From Amoebophrya sp. A120 (lineage: Eukaryota > Sar > Dinophyceae > Syndiniales > Amoebophryaceae), in contig CAJINV010000004.1 of NCBI GenBank assembly GCA_905178155.1, positions 11,686,177 to 11,750,176 on the forward strand: a stretch of DNA of 64,000 nt, given 5' to 3'. The notes under the pieces were generated by a model. It had not been told where the DNA came from. It was given only the letters and a program-made list of their open reading frames with translations, and did no database searches. Position 1 is the first letter of the stretch. Each line of letters opens with the position of its first letter. Below, in pieces: positions 46,301-56,792 of this stretch. Made by a program: the position numbers and the translations under genes.

Positions 46301-48665
46301 GTTCGGCCACGGTGATTTTCTCCGTGATGGTTTTGTTCGAGTCGAAAAGCTATCCTGTGCAAAAGTATCGTATTCGTATAAATGCAAGGCTTGCAATCTC
46401 TCACTCTCTTAAGGCAAATCAGCATTACACATTTTATTTGTCATGCTTAACAGACTGCGCAGCTAAAGCCCGGGGGGGTGCGGGGTCCGAGGGGTGCACT
46501 AGGCACTGCCCGGAACACCCGAACATGCCCCGCGACCGGCACAGGACCAGCAACACAACTAGTAATCGTCGATCACAGTTTGTCGATCACGACGTAGCTG
46601 AGAAGCCGTCCATACGCCTGGCGCCCCAAGCCCAACCCAACCCCCGAGGAAACGCCTCGACCACAGGAGGACCAAAACAAGTGAGCTTACGGCACAATGA
46701 ACTGGGAGCGCCTGTCTATGGACCGGATGAGGAAGGCCCCGGAAGACCCATTTTATTTGTCATGCTGAGAAAATTTGTAATGCATTTATACGAGTACGAT
46801 ACTTTTGCAGTTCATAAAAGCACAACCGTCCGAAAAATGTCGGGCTCGTCTGCGACTGTTCTTCTTGGGGGCTCGGAGCAGGACGGAATTGCTTTTCTTG
46901 CGCTGGGACGAGCTTCGATGTGCGGTGTGAACTGGTTTAATATTGCAGGTCGTGTACTAGTAGTACTCGCAGACTTATTGTTCTCATCAGTTGCAGCTGC
47001 GCCTGTGCCTGTACGACACGCGCTCGTGCTTACAGCAGGCTCGTTGTTTTCTTCCTTCCGGAAGAAGCCTTCTGACGCCTTCTTCGTCTGAATAGGCGCA
47101 GCAGCAGCTCCGAGCACAGTTGCTACATCCCCTTGATGGTTTTCTCCAGTTCGGCCACGGCAGTGCTTCTCCAGTTCGGCCACGGTGATTTTCTCCGTGA
47201 TGGTTTTGTTAGAATCGATATCAAATGCAAAAATGTCTGGGTCTGGAAGAATGCAACTTGTGATGCTGCGTTTCGATGACTAAAAAATTTGTGTTGCATG
47301 AGCAGCAAACAGAGTCTAATTTTTGCTACGCGGAGGGGGCATTTGTCATGCGGAATGGGCATCAAGAATCCCTCAAAAAACCTGTGATGCTAGGGCATGC
47401 ATTACAGGCATCATTGGTCATGAGAAATATGCATGACAAATCTTGCATTCTTCCAGACCCAGACATTTTTACAATCCATAATCGAAAAGCACAACTGTCC
47501 GAAAAATGTCGGGCTCGTCTGCGACTGTTCTTCTTGGGGGCTCGGAGGACGGAACTGCTTTCGCGCTGGGGCGAGTTTCGATGTGTTGCGGTGTAAATTG
47601 GTTTGTTGCAGCAGGTCGTGTACTAGCACTAGCAGATTTATTGTTTTCATCAGTTGCAGCTGCGCCTGTACGACATTCGCTCGTGCCTACAGCAGGTCGT
47701 TGTTTCACTGCAGGCCACTCGTTGTTTGCTTCCTTCCGGATGAAGCCTTCTGGCGCTTTCTTCGTCTGAACAGGGGCAGCAGCAGCTCCGAGCGCAGTTG
47801 CTACATCCCCCTGAAGCACTTTCGTCTTCACAGCGTCGTGCTTCTTTTCATTTTTCCAGGTTTCCGCGCGCGCCTGCAGTAGCCCGAGAACAGTTTTTTC
47901 TGGTTTTCTTGGGGCGACATTGGTGGTCCGTCCATTGGGATTCGTGGCCCTTGCCGCTGCCTGCATGAGCCTCTCCGCGGTTGCCAACGCATTTTTGCTG
48001 CTTGTTGGATTGGATGAAGTTGCGGCTGCATCAGCATTGGTGGTCGCTGCAAATTCAAATTGATTATGGGCTTCCTCTGGGAGAAGGAGAACTCTACTAC
48101 TTCGAGCCGGAAGACCCGGGGTCTTGGAAGTGCGGTCTTCTTGCAAAATTGCAACTGGCTGTGGATGCGCATGCGCGTCATGATCGAGGGAATAACAATC
48201 CAGCGGCGCGATATCGCTCTTCCGAAGGAGCGAAGGGGGCGGAGAGGACGATGACGAGAGCTCGATAAGACTGATATCGTGTTCGTTTTTCTTCCTATTT
48301 TTGTTTTTGCTGCCAACATCCTCCTGCGACCACTGAGCTCCTGCTTCAGAAGATTGCGTTCGAAACTGCTGGCGTCCCCTGTTTTCAGGCGGTTCCGGAG
48401 CCGCGGGTGGACGAGCTGGCGGGTCATAATTGGGCTGTGAGGACGAGGAGACAAAGATAACGCTCTCGTCGAGGCTACTGTCGAGGTGCACAACTTCTAC
48501 AGCGGGCTTTTCTGCTTTTTCATGTTCGTTCGCGGCGTCCGCGACCGGGTCTCCGTCCTCCTTAATGTTACTCTGTGCAGGTGTACAAGCTCGGTCTGCT
48601 TCTGAGTCAGAAAATTCCTGAGTCGAGATGCGTCGCCGCTTCAGGTCCGGTGTTGAGGAAGGCAT
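43389..48665 (-). CDS. AlkB-like 2OG-Fe(II) dioxygenase with GRF zinc finger
   Basis: Seven exons: 48665..47481, 47213..46817, 46345..46277, 46010..44975, 44707..44607, 44333..44247, 43966..43389 (1150 residues), with six introners and no GT-AG intron. The AlkB core lies at about 700-880: H-x-D is HSD in KSDFLGAHSDPVQSIG, the distal His is in EFWRHEVP, and the 2-oxoglutarate Arg pair is in RLSFTFRERN. A GRF zinc finger follows (about 890-968): CHCGK, then NQNLGRYFWSCTNPR, then SCEFFKWDDE, assembled from four exons. The family repairs alkylated DNA or RNA; GRF fingers bind single-stranded nucleic acid. The N-terminal 550 residues are disordered, with a basic patch (LKRRR) and a duplicated segment of about 120 residues. 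The C-terminus is FG/Ser/Thr-rich. DNA repair in the nucleus is inferred. Confidence 0.85.
43972..44246. mobile_element. Introner type A
   Basis: A 275-nt element with perfect flanks ACGTA. The left end is diverged (CCAATATTTCTGGGGCTGG). Excision joins TSSAT to YTSCEFF in frame, completing the GRF finger. Confidence 0.93.
44339..44606. mobile_element. Introner type A, young copy
   Basis: A 268-nt element with perfect flanks TCCCC. Nearly identical to 20662-20929. Excision joins GRAGGG to KGKGKKE in frame. Confidence 0.95.
44713..44974. mobile_element. Introner type A
   Basis: A 262-nt element with perfect flanks CGCTT. Ends TATCAAATGTAAAAATGTCT / AGACATTTTTACATTTGATA are an exact inverted repeat. 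Excision joins CHCGK to RAMLKPV in frame. Confidence 0.95.
46016..46276. mobile_element. Introner type A
   Basis: A 261-nt element with perfect flanks GGTTC. Reverse orientation relative to 20662 and 44339. Excision joins KHCPVN to LMENIFA in frame. Confidence 0.94.
46351..46816. mobile_element. Introner type B carrying a nested insertion
   Basis: A 466-nt element with intact type B ends (CTGTGCAAAAGTATCG / CGATACTTTTGCAG) and perfect flanks AAAGC. Excision joins RTVVL to FDSNKT in frame. Its excess length comes from a foreign 301-nt block at 46448-46748. Confidence 0.93.
46448..46748. mobile_element. Nested GC-rich insertion inside an introner
   Basis: A 301-nt GC-rich block, flanked by an 18-nt direct repeat CATTTTATTTGTCATGCT (46430-46447 and 46749-46766). 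Other type B copies have a single version of this word, so it is an insertion with duplication. It has no inverted ends, no poly-A and no long frame. Confidence 0.75.
46817..47132 (-). repeat. Duplicated exon segment, copy 2
   Basis: This coding segment repeats 47481-47810 of the same gene at an offset of about 667 nt. Both encode GDVAT.LGAAAAP...ADEPDIFRTVVL with small indels and substitutions. The duplicate also includes the downstream words SNKTITEKITVAELEKH. At the junction (about 47135-47175) GTGGCCGAACTGGAGAA occurs twice in succession, out of phase. Confidence 0.88.
47219..47480. mobile_element. Introner type A
   Basis: A 262-nt element with perfect flanks ATCGA. Excision joins TVVLFD to SNKTITE in frame. 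It sits in copy 1 of the duplicated exon, 5 nt from the position equivalent to the type B element in copy 2. Confidence 0.94.
47481..47810 (-). repeat. Duplicated exon segment, copy 1
   Basis: The upstream partner of 46817-47132. It is slightly longer, containing an extra segment around EWPAVKQRPAVGTSE that copy 2 lacks. Confidence 0.88.
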
Positions 48666-49171
48666 TTTTTCTATCAAAACTCGCACGCGAGGTCGAGGAC
48701 ACAGGCAATAAGGCAGAAGAAGAAGTCCACCGAGAGCGCATACTTAGAAATAGAAAACCTTCACGAAGAACGTACGCAGCTATTGAAGTCACTTTTTCGA
48801 CATTTTTGTTTCAATACTTAAATAATATGCGCTGTCGTACTCATCAGATTGATACGATCAAGAAACGAAATAGTTGCGACTACAAGCACGAGGCAGGACG
48901 GGACGAACAAAAAACGATGATATCTTGTCAACGATCGAGCGCAGTTTGTTACTGTCGACCGTCAATCGGACCTCGTGCTAAGGTATCGCACTCGCAAAGT
49001 CCCATGTTTCGTTGCGGTAGTTTCCGTTTCGTCCCCCCGAGCGAACACATGCTCATGCAGTCGTAGTTTTGAAGCACGCAGGACGGGCTTCACTGTGTGA
49101 AAGAGATTTTAAGTATATTGATTCGTGTTTGTCGCTTACATTCGGTCAAAAAACTACTTCTTCAAACTGTG
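48666..49171. other. Intergenic, nothing recognised
   Basis: Spacer between the WBP4-like gene's stop and the AlkB start. An in-frame ATG-less extension of the AlkB frame reaches 48686. No other signal seen. Confidence 0.5.
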
Positions 49172-50632
49172 TCAGTCGCTATCCGACAGCCGTGTTCTTT
49201 TGTTTGTGGCTCGTCCCTTCTTTATGATTCCCGCACCCGTAGAAGTAGTACCCTCGGTTGTAGCACCGCCGACTTTGTTTCTCCTGCTGCTGAAGGAGAA
49301 GCCGCCGCCCGTCAGGCTCGCCGCCGTTGCGCCACCGACCATTTTCAGGTCTTCGCGGTTGAAAATACCTTGGTTCTTTGCCTCGTCCTTCATGGCAGCC
49401 ACCTTGTCCAGTGCGGATGTCACGCCCTTCAAACCAAGGTCCTGAATCCCCGCAAGCTCGTCGGTGCCGAGTTTAACTGTTGTTTTGTCGTTATCAGTAT
49501 ACTTACATTGGAAGGATGTTTCTATATTTGCATGAAGATGAAGTTGAAGACTCGATGGTGCCGTTTTTCATTTTCTGAAGGGCCGCTAGACAAGCTCAAC
49601 TCATTCAGCTTCGCCGGGGTAATGCCCAGCACTATCCAAGCTTGCATCTGGTGGACGATTTCTTCAGAAATGGCTTTGCATTCGAAAAAACAAAGAAAAA
49701 ATCGTAGCGAACCAGCAAAACAACAGAGTAAACTTTATACTCTTCGCCACTTTTTCCATTTCCCTCGCTTCTTGTATTTCTTTCAACTTTTTTTCCCTAA
49801 TCTCGTCTTCCTCTATCTGCTTTCTGGACTTTTTTTTCGCGAACTTGCTGTCCTTTTCCTCGACGAATTCCCAGCCATCCGGCACCCCGGGGAGCTTCGC
49901 CGTGACCACCTCCGGCTTTTCCCAGGACGTGTCGCCCGTTTGCGTGTTGTAGTAGTAGCCGCCTGCTTCCGTTTTGGTGTCCAAGATCTGCACCCACAAC
50001 AGCGGCTTCGCGACGTCCAAATCGCTCTCCATCAGCCCTTTCGGCAAGTCCCACTGGCGGTCCTGCGTCTTGCGGTTGAAGTAGTAGATCCGTTCCTCTT
50101 CCGGGTCCACGCACACCGCCCACTCGGCGAGCAGCTTCTGCCTCAGCTCCGCGTGCTTTCTCCGGATCGAGTCGTGCAGCAACTGGTTCTCCGCGGCGAC
50201 GTTTTGCTTCTGCAGCTGCTGGATCTTGTTCGCCGAAGTAGAGGAGCTGCTGGAGGAACCGCCTTTGCCGCTGCCCTTATTGTTGAAATGATTTTGCGGT
50301 CTGCTCCGGTTGCCGACCAACGTGGTTTCGAACTCCTTCTCGAGTTCCTCGCGGCCCCACTTGGGCACCATGGGCTTGTCGTCGTCCGCGGGTTCGCAGA
50401 TGCCCATCGCCCGATTGGCGTCGCGCTCCATCTGCGCGAGGATCTTCTTGGCTTCCTTCTCTTCCTTCTCCTTCTCCCGCTGCTCCTCCTGCTTCTCTTT
50501 CAGCATCTTCCGCTCGTTTTCCAGGTGCCATTTTGACTTGTTGTGCGTGTTGATGTTCCGCTGGTGCCCGCTGATCCAGATCTTGCAGATCTTGCAGTAG
50601 TGCTTCGCCGTCGACACCCAGTACTCCGTCAT
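49172..50632 (-). CDS. WBP4/FBP21-like spliceosomal WW protein
   Basis: The first exon starts at ATG 50632 and runs to about 49733; the last exon is about 49479..49172. Exon boundaries between 49733 and 49480 are not settled (a middle exon around 49680-49590 is likely). The N-terminus MTEYWVSTAKHYCKICKIWI is a U1/matrin-type C2H2 finger with the MxxYW start seen in WBP4. A charged coiled coil follows, then two WW domains: EWAVCVDPEEERIYYFNRKT...WDLP (about 167-200) and LWVQILDTKTEAGGYYYNTQ...WEKP (about 212-245). The last exon ends in GGFSFSSRRNK and a basic tail, resembling the WBP4 C-terminus. WBP4 binds proline-rich splicing factors in the pre-catalytic spliceosome. No introner is present. 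Confidence 0.8.
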
Positions 50633-51427
50633 TTTGTTTTTGGTGGCCTAGCAAAGTCGCTGCGAGGTTGCTGAGCTAAGTGATATGTAACTTTGGGTCG
50701 AGAGACTGCTGCAGGTGGTCTAGATCTGTTTGACTTTATTTTTGTGCCGAACTAAAATAAAGAGCAGCGGTAGTTAATATCAAAGAAGCAAACTTTATTT
50801 CTCTATTGACGATTTGCTTACCGCGGGCGCGGAGCGATAACCATAACGGGGGTGAGCTGATGAACTAAATCGAAATATGTCGCTGGAAATGAGGGCTTAA
50901 TTCAGTAAAGCAAATCAGAAAATAATGGTCAATACACAAAGAAAGCCAACGCTGCAGCGGGGCACACTCAGATCCCTATTCAGCGATTTGCATTTGAACG
51001 ACAACGATCCACAATGCACCGGCTACTTTTTACATTTGCAGCGCTGTGGCATTTTGTGCCAGGCATTTCGATCTTTTCACTCAGTATGGAAACACTTGAC
51101 TTCATCTCATTCCGATCTCCCTTGTTGTGAGGTCGTGTCTGTGTGTATCTACTTATATTCACACTTTTTCTTTACCTTTATGCGTAGGAGAATACGCAAA
51201 TAAACAGGCACAGCACCGAGCTCGAAAAAAGAGAGTATACTCTTCGAGTCGGCGCCCAACACAATGCTGATCTTCACAATCGTCTCCATCGGCATTTCAT
51301 CATCAATCCCAAAGAAACGCGGACTCACTACCTAATCGTCTTTCTGGGTGTGCTTTGGCTTTACTCGAAACAATATCAGTGTTAAATTATCTGTGTAGAA
51401 AACCGGTAGCGCAAAATAGCACCATGA
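50633..51427. other. Intergenic, nothing recognised
   Basis: An AT-rich spacer of about 800 nt. Only short frames in mixed phases; no introner ends and no RNA gene recognised. Confidence 0.5.
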
Positions 51428-54400
51428 TCAGTTTCCTTTCTTTCCCCCGCCTTTCTTTCCCGCCACAGTGCTACCATCTGCATTGCCACCACCGACCTGA
51501 TTTGCTGTGTCACTCCCTCCCCCCGCGGCGGCAGTACTGCTAGTTCCAGCCTGGTCAGCACTCCCGTGATTTCCACCCTGTTCTTGCCGCTCTTCCTCAT
51601 CCCCGGCACCAGCCCTTTCTCCTCTTTGCACCGCCACCGCCGCGGGCGGCGCTGGGCCCCTCGGCGCCGGAGCGTAGGGCCGCCTCTCGTCCCGCGCGTT
51701 TCTGGCATCGAAGTAGTGGCGGCCGTGCTCCAGCAGCAACAGGTCGTCCTCGTCCAGGTCGTCGGGGTCGTCAGCTTCCGAAGACTCGGACTCCGTGGAG
51801 TATTCCCGCAGTGCGCCGTGCACCCCGAAGGTCCGCACCGGCGGCCCGATCTCCGGCCCGCCGATCACGATGCTGCCGTACCGGTCCCGACGCGCGCATA
51901 TCCGGTTTTGCTGCAGCAACTCTTGCTCCAGCTGGTTTCCTCGGCCGCGGTGAAGCTCCATAGTACGACCCCCGCCCGGACCTCCGGCGCGTGCGGGTCC
52001 GAAAACCGCGAGGTTGCCTCCACGGTTGGCGGGGGACGGCGAGTCGTTGTCGAAATAGTCGTCGTCCGCCCGTTCCCGATCCCGGACGTTTCCAAAACCG
52101 GGCGCCGGTGCTGAGGTTCTTCCAGCTGTAGAAGTACCTGTGCCGGGTCTGCTGTTGTTCCGACCGCTCTCATCTTGCGCGTTGTTTTGCGCTGGACGAG
52201 GTCCACCTCCAGAAGAAGACGAGGAGGAGGAAGACGAGGATCCGCTCAAACCACGACTGCCTGTTGCCGTAGTTCCCCCGCCTGGGTTGAGCCACAGCGG
52301 CCCGACAAAGTCGTAATTCTCGTCATTTTCAATATCGCGAAAAGAAGAACTGGCCCCTACGAGGACGTCTCCTCGGTGGTTGTAGTCCTCTCTACTTCTG
52401 TTCTCGCGAGACACCTCCGCCTTCTGGCGCTTCAGATTCCTCGCGATAATGTCGTATTGCCGGTCCGCGTCGAGACAGCGCGACGGGTCGCGGTGCAGCG
52501 GGTAGGCCCAGTCCCACCGGCACATGTTCAGAATGTAGAACACCACGTCGATCGGAAGGTCGCGGAACTGCAACTTGTAGGGCTTGCTGGACGCCGCCGG
52601 CGTTCTTGCCGTCTCGGCAGGGGTCCTGGGTGATGTAGGTACAATTGCGGTCGTCGGCACAGCGGCAGTTGATGTCGCTGTGGAACTACTTTCGGCTAAG
52701 GTCGTTACTTTCGCGGGAGAGTCAATGCTCATCTCTTCTGACTTTTCATTTTTGTCGCCTTTAATATTCGAAGGCTCCTTCACGTTCACCACAGCAGGTG
52801 ATGTCATAATTTGATGATCAACATGATTCCCGTTCACCATGTCCACATCTCGTTCCAAATTGAAAGCGTCCGCCGAGGGCGACCGCTTCTGCTTCTTCAT
52901 CGAGGGACCGGTACCTTCATTTTCTCCTGTAGGAGCAGAAGGATGACCATCCGCACTGCCAACATTTTCCTCATTTTCATCTGCACACATAATATTATTT
53001 GAGGATGTCGCCTTTCGTCTACTACCACTCCCTGGTGATAGAGAACTGCCTCCACGAGCGGTAGACGTGACTACCACCGCGTTGCCGATGTCTTTGTCTG
53101 GGTCAGAACGGTGAATACAGAGGAGATTGAGGACCAGTCTTCGAAAAGCCCGCGGGAATTTTTTATGTGTCGCCGCGATCGGGTTCCACAGCAGGTACCG
53201 GATCCCATACTGGATTTTCCCCACGAATTCCCGATGCGGCCGCCACGCGTTGCCGTAGCCCCAAAAACCGTTCTGACTGAAGGGGGTCACGGACGTGTGC
53301 GCCATGCCGGGAAGAACGCGGATATGCATGTTCTCCATCGTTACCTGGAAGAGAGAAGGGCAGGGTGGAGACTGTCTTGGAGTTGGACTACAACAACTTT
53401 TCGTGCATGTGCATAACGTTAACCTCAGCACAAGAAGGAGGTGCATGACTTCTGAATTATGCGATGATCATGAAGTAGAATTCACATGAAAACACCGTAC
53501 CTGATGCCGTTGGTTGTTGTACACAATCGAGTCTGGCGTTCCACCGCCCCTCCCGTTCCACACCCACAAGGGCCTGTTCCTGCCCAGTAGCTCCTCCGCC
53601 TCCCGCCCCGACGCGCGCGGGTCTGGGCCGGAGCTGTGTACGTAGAGACCCACCGTCTCGCCGACAGGGAGCCGGTAAGCCTGCTTCTTTGGTTTCGGAA
53701 CCACTTCCTCGATGTCGTCAAACAGGTTTGAGGATGTGGTGGGATTCGCACCCGAGGTCGTGCTGGTTGACGCTGCAGCAGCACCCCCTCCAGTCGTGCC
53801 TGAGGCTCCGCCTGAAGCGTTACCGGTATTGTTGTTTCCACCTCCTCGCGTGTTGCCGATTTCCATGTCATCGTCTTCGTCGTCAAACTGCTCGAAAAAA
53901 TGTGCTCTCGCCGCCCTCGCGTTCCCCTGCGAGTTGTTGTTCGACTTCCGCTCTTTTTCCGACAAGCAAAAGGATTCCGACATTTCTTTCGTGATCGAGT
54001 TCGGATCTTGTAACTCCAAGTAATGAAACTTCGTCGGACTGGGTCCGTGCGTGCCGACGTGCACCAGAGTCCATAAAGGGTGTTGCACCGCGGGCGGATT
54101 GCCGTTTCGGGTTGTGCGCCGGATGCCCCCGCTGAAAAAGTTGCCGAACTCGTTCCGATTTTGATCTTGCAGCTCCGGGTCATGCTCCGCCTCGCCGCCA
54201 TCTCGAGGATGTTCCTGCCCGCTGTGAAGCAGAGGCAACTCGTGTTTTCCCTGGTGGGTGTCTTTGGTCAGGAAGATTTTCATCTTCCCCAAGGTGCCGC
54301 GGACCGCGATGGACTCGATCTCGATGTACTCCACCGGGATGTGGGTGTGGCGGCTGTGGAGATCGAACATGATGCCGCAAAACGTGTGGTCCTCGTTGTC

Positions 54401-54547
54401 GGGCGTGACACAGTCGTAGGTTTCGGTGGTCGTGTAGGTAGCGACCTTTTTGCGCTGGAGGGACTGGGGGAGAAAGGGATCCTCGTCGCTGTTGAATTCC
54501 TCATCCGAGGCGGGGAACGGGTTGAAATCCGAAAGAGAAGACATCAT
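51428..54547 (-). CDS. Large unknown protein with F-box-like segment
   Basis: Two exons, 54547..53501 and 53344..51428, joined by a 156-nt GT-AG intron (GTACGG...TTCCAG); 987 residues. The N-terminal region has conserved-looking strand-rich sequence (GIMFDLHSRHTHIPVEYIEI; RGTLGKMKIFLTKD; LPVGETVGLYVHSS). The splice joins SIVYNNQRHQ to VTMENMHIRVLPGMAHTS, followed by FWGYGNAWRPHREFVGKIQY and GIRYLLWNPIAA. A second module reads LQFRDLPIDVVFYILNMCRW (about 640), which fits an F-box-like helix pattern. Long Ser/Gly/Thr linkers separate the modules, and the C-terminus is basic (GKKGGGKKGN). I have an impression of related alveolate proteins but cannot name a family. The start is the first ATG (MMSSLSDF); the frame upstream opens with TTG. 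Confidence 0.6.
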
Positions 54548-55153
54548 GGTCAATTATAGGTTAATTATGCGTAGTTTATTTGGGTCCTCAACTATCTCCA
54601 ACAAAGAGATGAAAGAATGCTAGGTTACAAGGTCGTGGCCATTTATTTTAAGTAGGTCCAAGCTTTTGTACTTGTTCCATTGCGATGGAAAAATACCACT
54701 CTAGTCTGATTAGTCTGTCGTTGCTTGTTCGCGTTTTCGGACTGATTTGTCAGGTGCTGGCGCAGCTGCATTTCTATCTTGTTCTTGAGGAGGCTGTTTT
54801 TGAAAAATGGGAATACGAACAAGGAGGCTTAGTATAGATCATGTGTAGGATAGAGCTTCGTCGAACATCCAAAAGTTTCAATCATTCAAAAACAAAGCAA
54901 CCGAAAAACAACACCGATTGCGCTGTGACTTTTGACATAGTGTGCCTTTTGCTCTCACCTTCTTTTATTCTGTGCTTTAAACCGGAACAGGAGATCGAGA
55001 TGCTCGGGGCTGTCGTAGCAATGAGCATGAAGTCGCTCATGTTCATCTGCTATCGGAGCGGAAATCTTTTAGAATTAGAGCAGATGATAAGTTAAAACAC
55101 CCCGCGCATGTGGAAAAATGAGAAATATTAAATATTCATGGCTCCAACTGTTT
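54548..55153. other. Intergenic, nothing recognised
   Basis: An AT-rich spacer of about 600 nt. No frame longer than about 85 codons, no introner ends. Confidence 0.5.
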
Positions 55154-56148
55154 TCAGTTCGCCTTGTCTCTTCTAATCTTGTTGATCTGGTCTCGGAAGT
55201 CTTCCGCCGCTGCTTTCTGGTCACTCGCTTTGGAGATGCCGCGAGAAATTGGAATGATCATTCCCGTCCCGTTTCGATTCAGACCAGCTTCCAACGCCTC
55301 TTTTAGCGGCCCGCCCTGCGCACCGATGCCCGGACTCAGGAACCAAAGACTTGGGTAGTTTTTTCGGATCTTCGCGAGCGCGTCAACCTGATGCAGAATC
55401 ATGGAGCAAAAACTACGATTTTTTTCGCACATTTCTCTAGTACATTCAGCTTGCTTCGTCCACAGACATCAATATTTTCCACATTGATCCGTGCTGAATC
55501 TAAAAACTCGCAAATTCAGTATACGTCCGTCGCCCCCACTACGACGCCGATGTTCCCGAATTCCTTTCCCCACTTTTCGGCACACAACCTGGCCACCTGC
55601 ATGTACAAGGGAATGCTGCCGGACTGCGGACCCTCCGGCCCCGCGCCGATCGTGATTTCCACTTCCAGCGTCTGCAAATCGTCGCTTCCCGGATTGCTGG
55701 TCTTGCACAGCACAAACGCGGACTTCTCCCTCGAATCCGTGAACGGCGCGACCCCGTCCCCGCCCAGATAGGGGGATATCGTCAGTGCTTCGCCGACCAG
55801 AAAGTTCCCCTTGGCGTACGCCGCACTGGTGCTGCCGATGTCCCCGCGCTTGCAGTCGAAAATGATCGGGATTTGCAGCTGGTTAATTTTCTCCGCGACT
55901 TTTTCCAACTGCTCCCAGCCCTTGCTGCCAAACTGCTCGAAAAAGGCCGCGTTGGGCTTGTAGCAGCAGGCGACGTGAGACGTGTTGTCGATCAGGTTCA
56001 CACAGAACTCGTACGCTTTTTCGGCGGAGGGATCGTCCCCGAGCTCTCCCACGTGGGGATCGAGGCCGACGCAGAGGAGAGAGTCGACGGCCGCGATTCT
56101 CGCTTCCAACTTTTGGAAAAACGTGGAGGAAGCAGACGCGGAGGCCAT
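55154..56148 (-). CDS. pyrF: Orotidine 5'-phosphate decarboxylase (monofunctional)
   Basis: Two exons, 56148..55525 and 55387..55154, with a 137-nt GT-AG intron (GTATAC...ATCAG) that joins VVVGATD to VDALAKI; 285 residues. It converts OMP to UMP, the last step of de novo pyrimidine synthesis, in the cytosol. Diagnostic features are the beta-1 strand LLCVGLDPHVGELG, the catalytic D-x-K-x-x-D motif in FDCKRGDIGSTSAAYA (about residues 94-109) and the phosphate-binding end FLSPGIGAQGG and GMIIPISRGI. The length and motif style match the bacterial/protist group of about 270-290 residues rather than the yeast URA3 type. No orotate phosphoribosyltransferase domain is fused, unlike animal and plant UMP synthase. 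The start is the first ATG, and the N-terminus shows no targeting signal. Confidence 0.93.
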
Positions 56149-56792
56149 GATGTTTGTTTTCTGAGACTGCGATGTCGCTTCTCTTGGTTTTTACACTCGT
56201 GTGTCGGTTTTTGCGTTCTTTACTTACATCATGCCTAACAGGAGTGATTTCCGTGCAAAGTTTGAGTGAGAATCAAGGTGTACTCGAAGAGTTTCTGATT
56301 TGAACTGTGCATGAGCGGATACATACGCCCCTACTAATTGTAAAACACTACTCTACAACCGATCATCTACTCAATCCGAACACACCATGCCAGCAGATGA
56401 CGAGCTGCAGATAAGCGACCCAAGAACGAGACCGCGTGTGTTCATGTTTATGTTTTTTCTTTTCGACGTTACAACATGTGTACTCTTGGGATGAAGAGAA
56501 TCATGTGTCGCTGTGAAGAAGAACAAGAAATGATCTGGTTTCATGTGATTGGGGTCGCTTCAAGAAAAAAAACTCGTCGCCGTCGTTGTCGCTTTCGAGC
56601 TCGCTAGATTGCATGCTTGACATGCCACTCCACCTTCCTGCTTCGTTCACATGCGCGGAGGCGGAGAGAATCGGCCAAGCTCCATGCTCGAAGGCCGGGA
56701 CCCGCCCTGTAGTTGATATAACAGATTTCAGATTTGCATTTGTCATGCAGATATCTTCTCAAAATGAGAATTACAGTTGTACGCAGCCTCGA
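56149..56792. other. Intergenic, nothing recognised
   Basis: Spacer of about 640 nt. A minus frame at 56501-56746 has no coding character. The words GCATTTGTCATGCAG near 56738 recall introner interiors, but no inverted ends accompany them. Confidence 0.45.
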
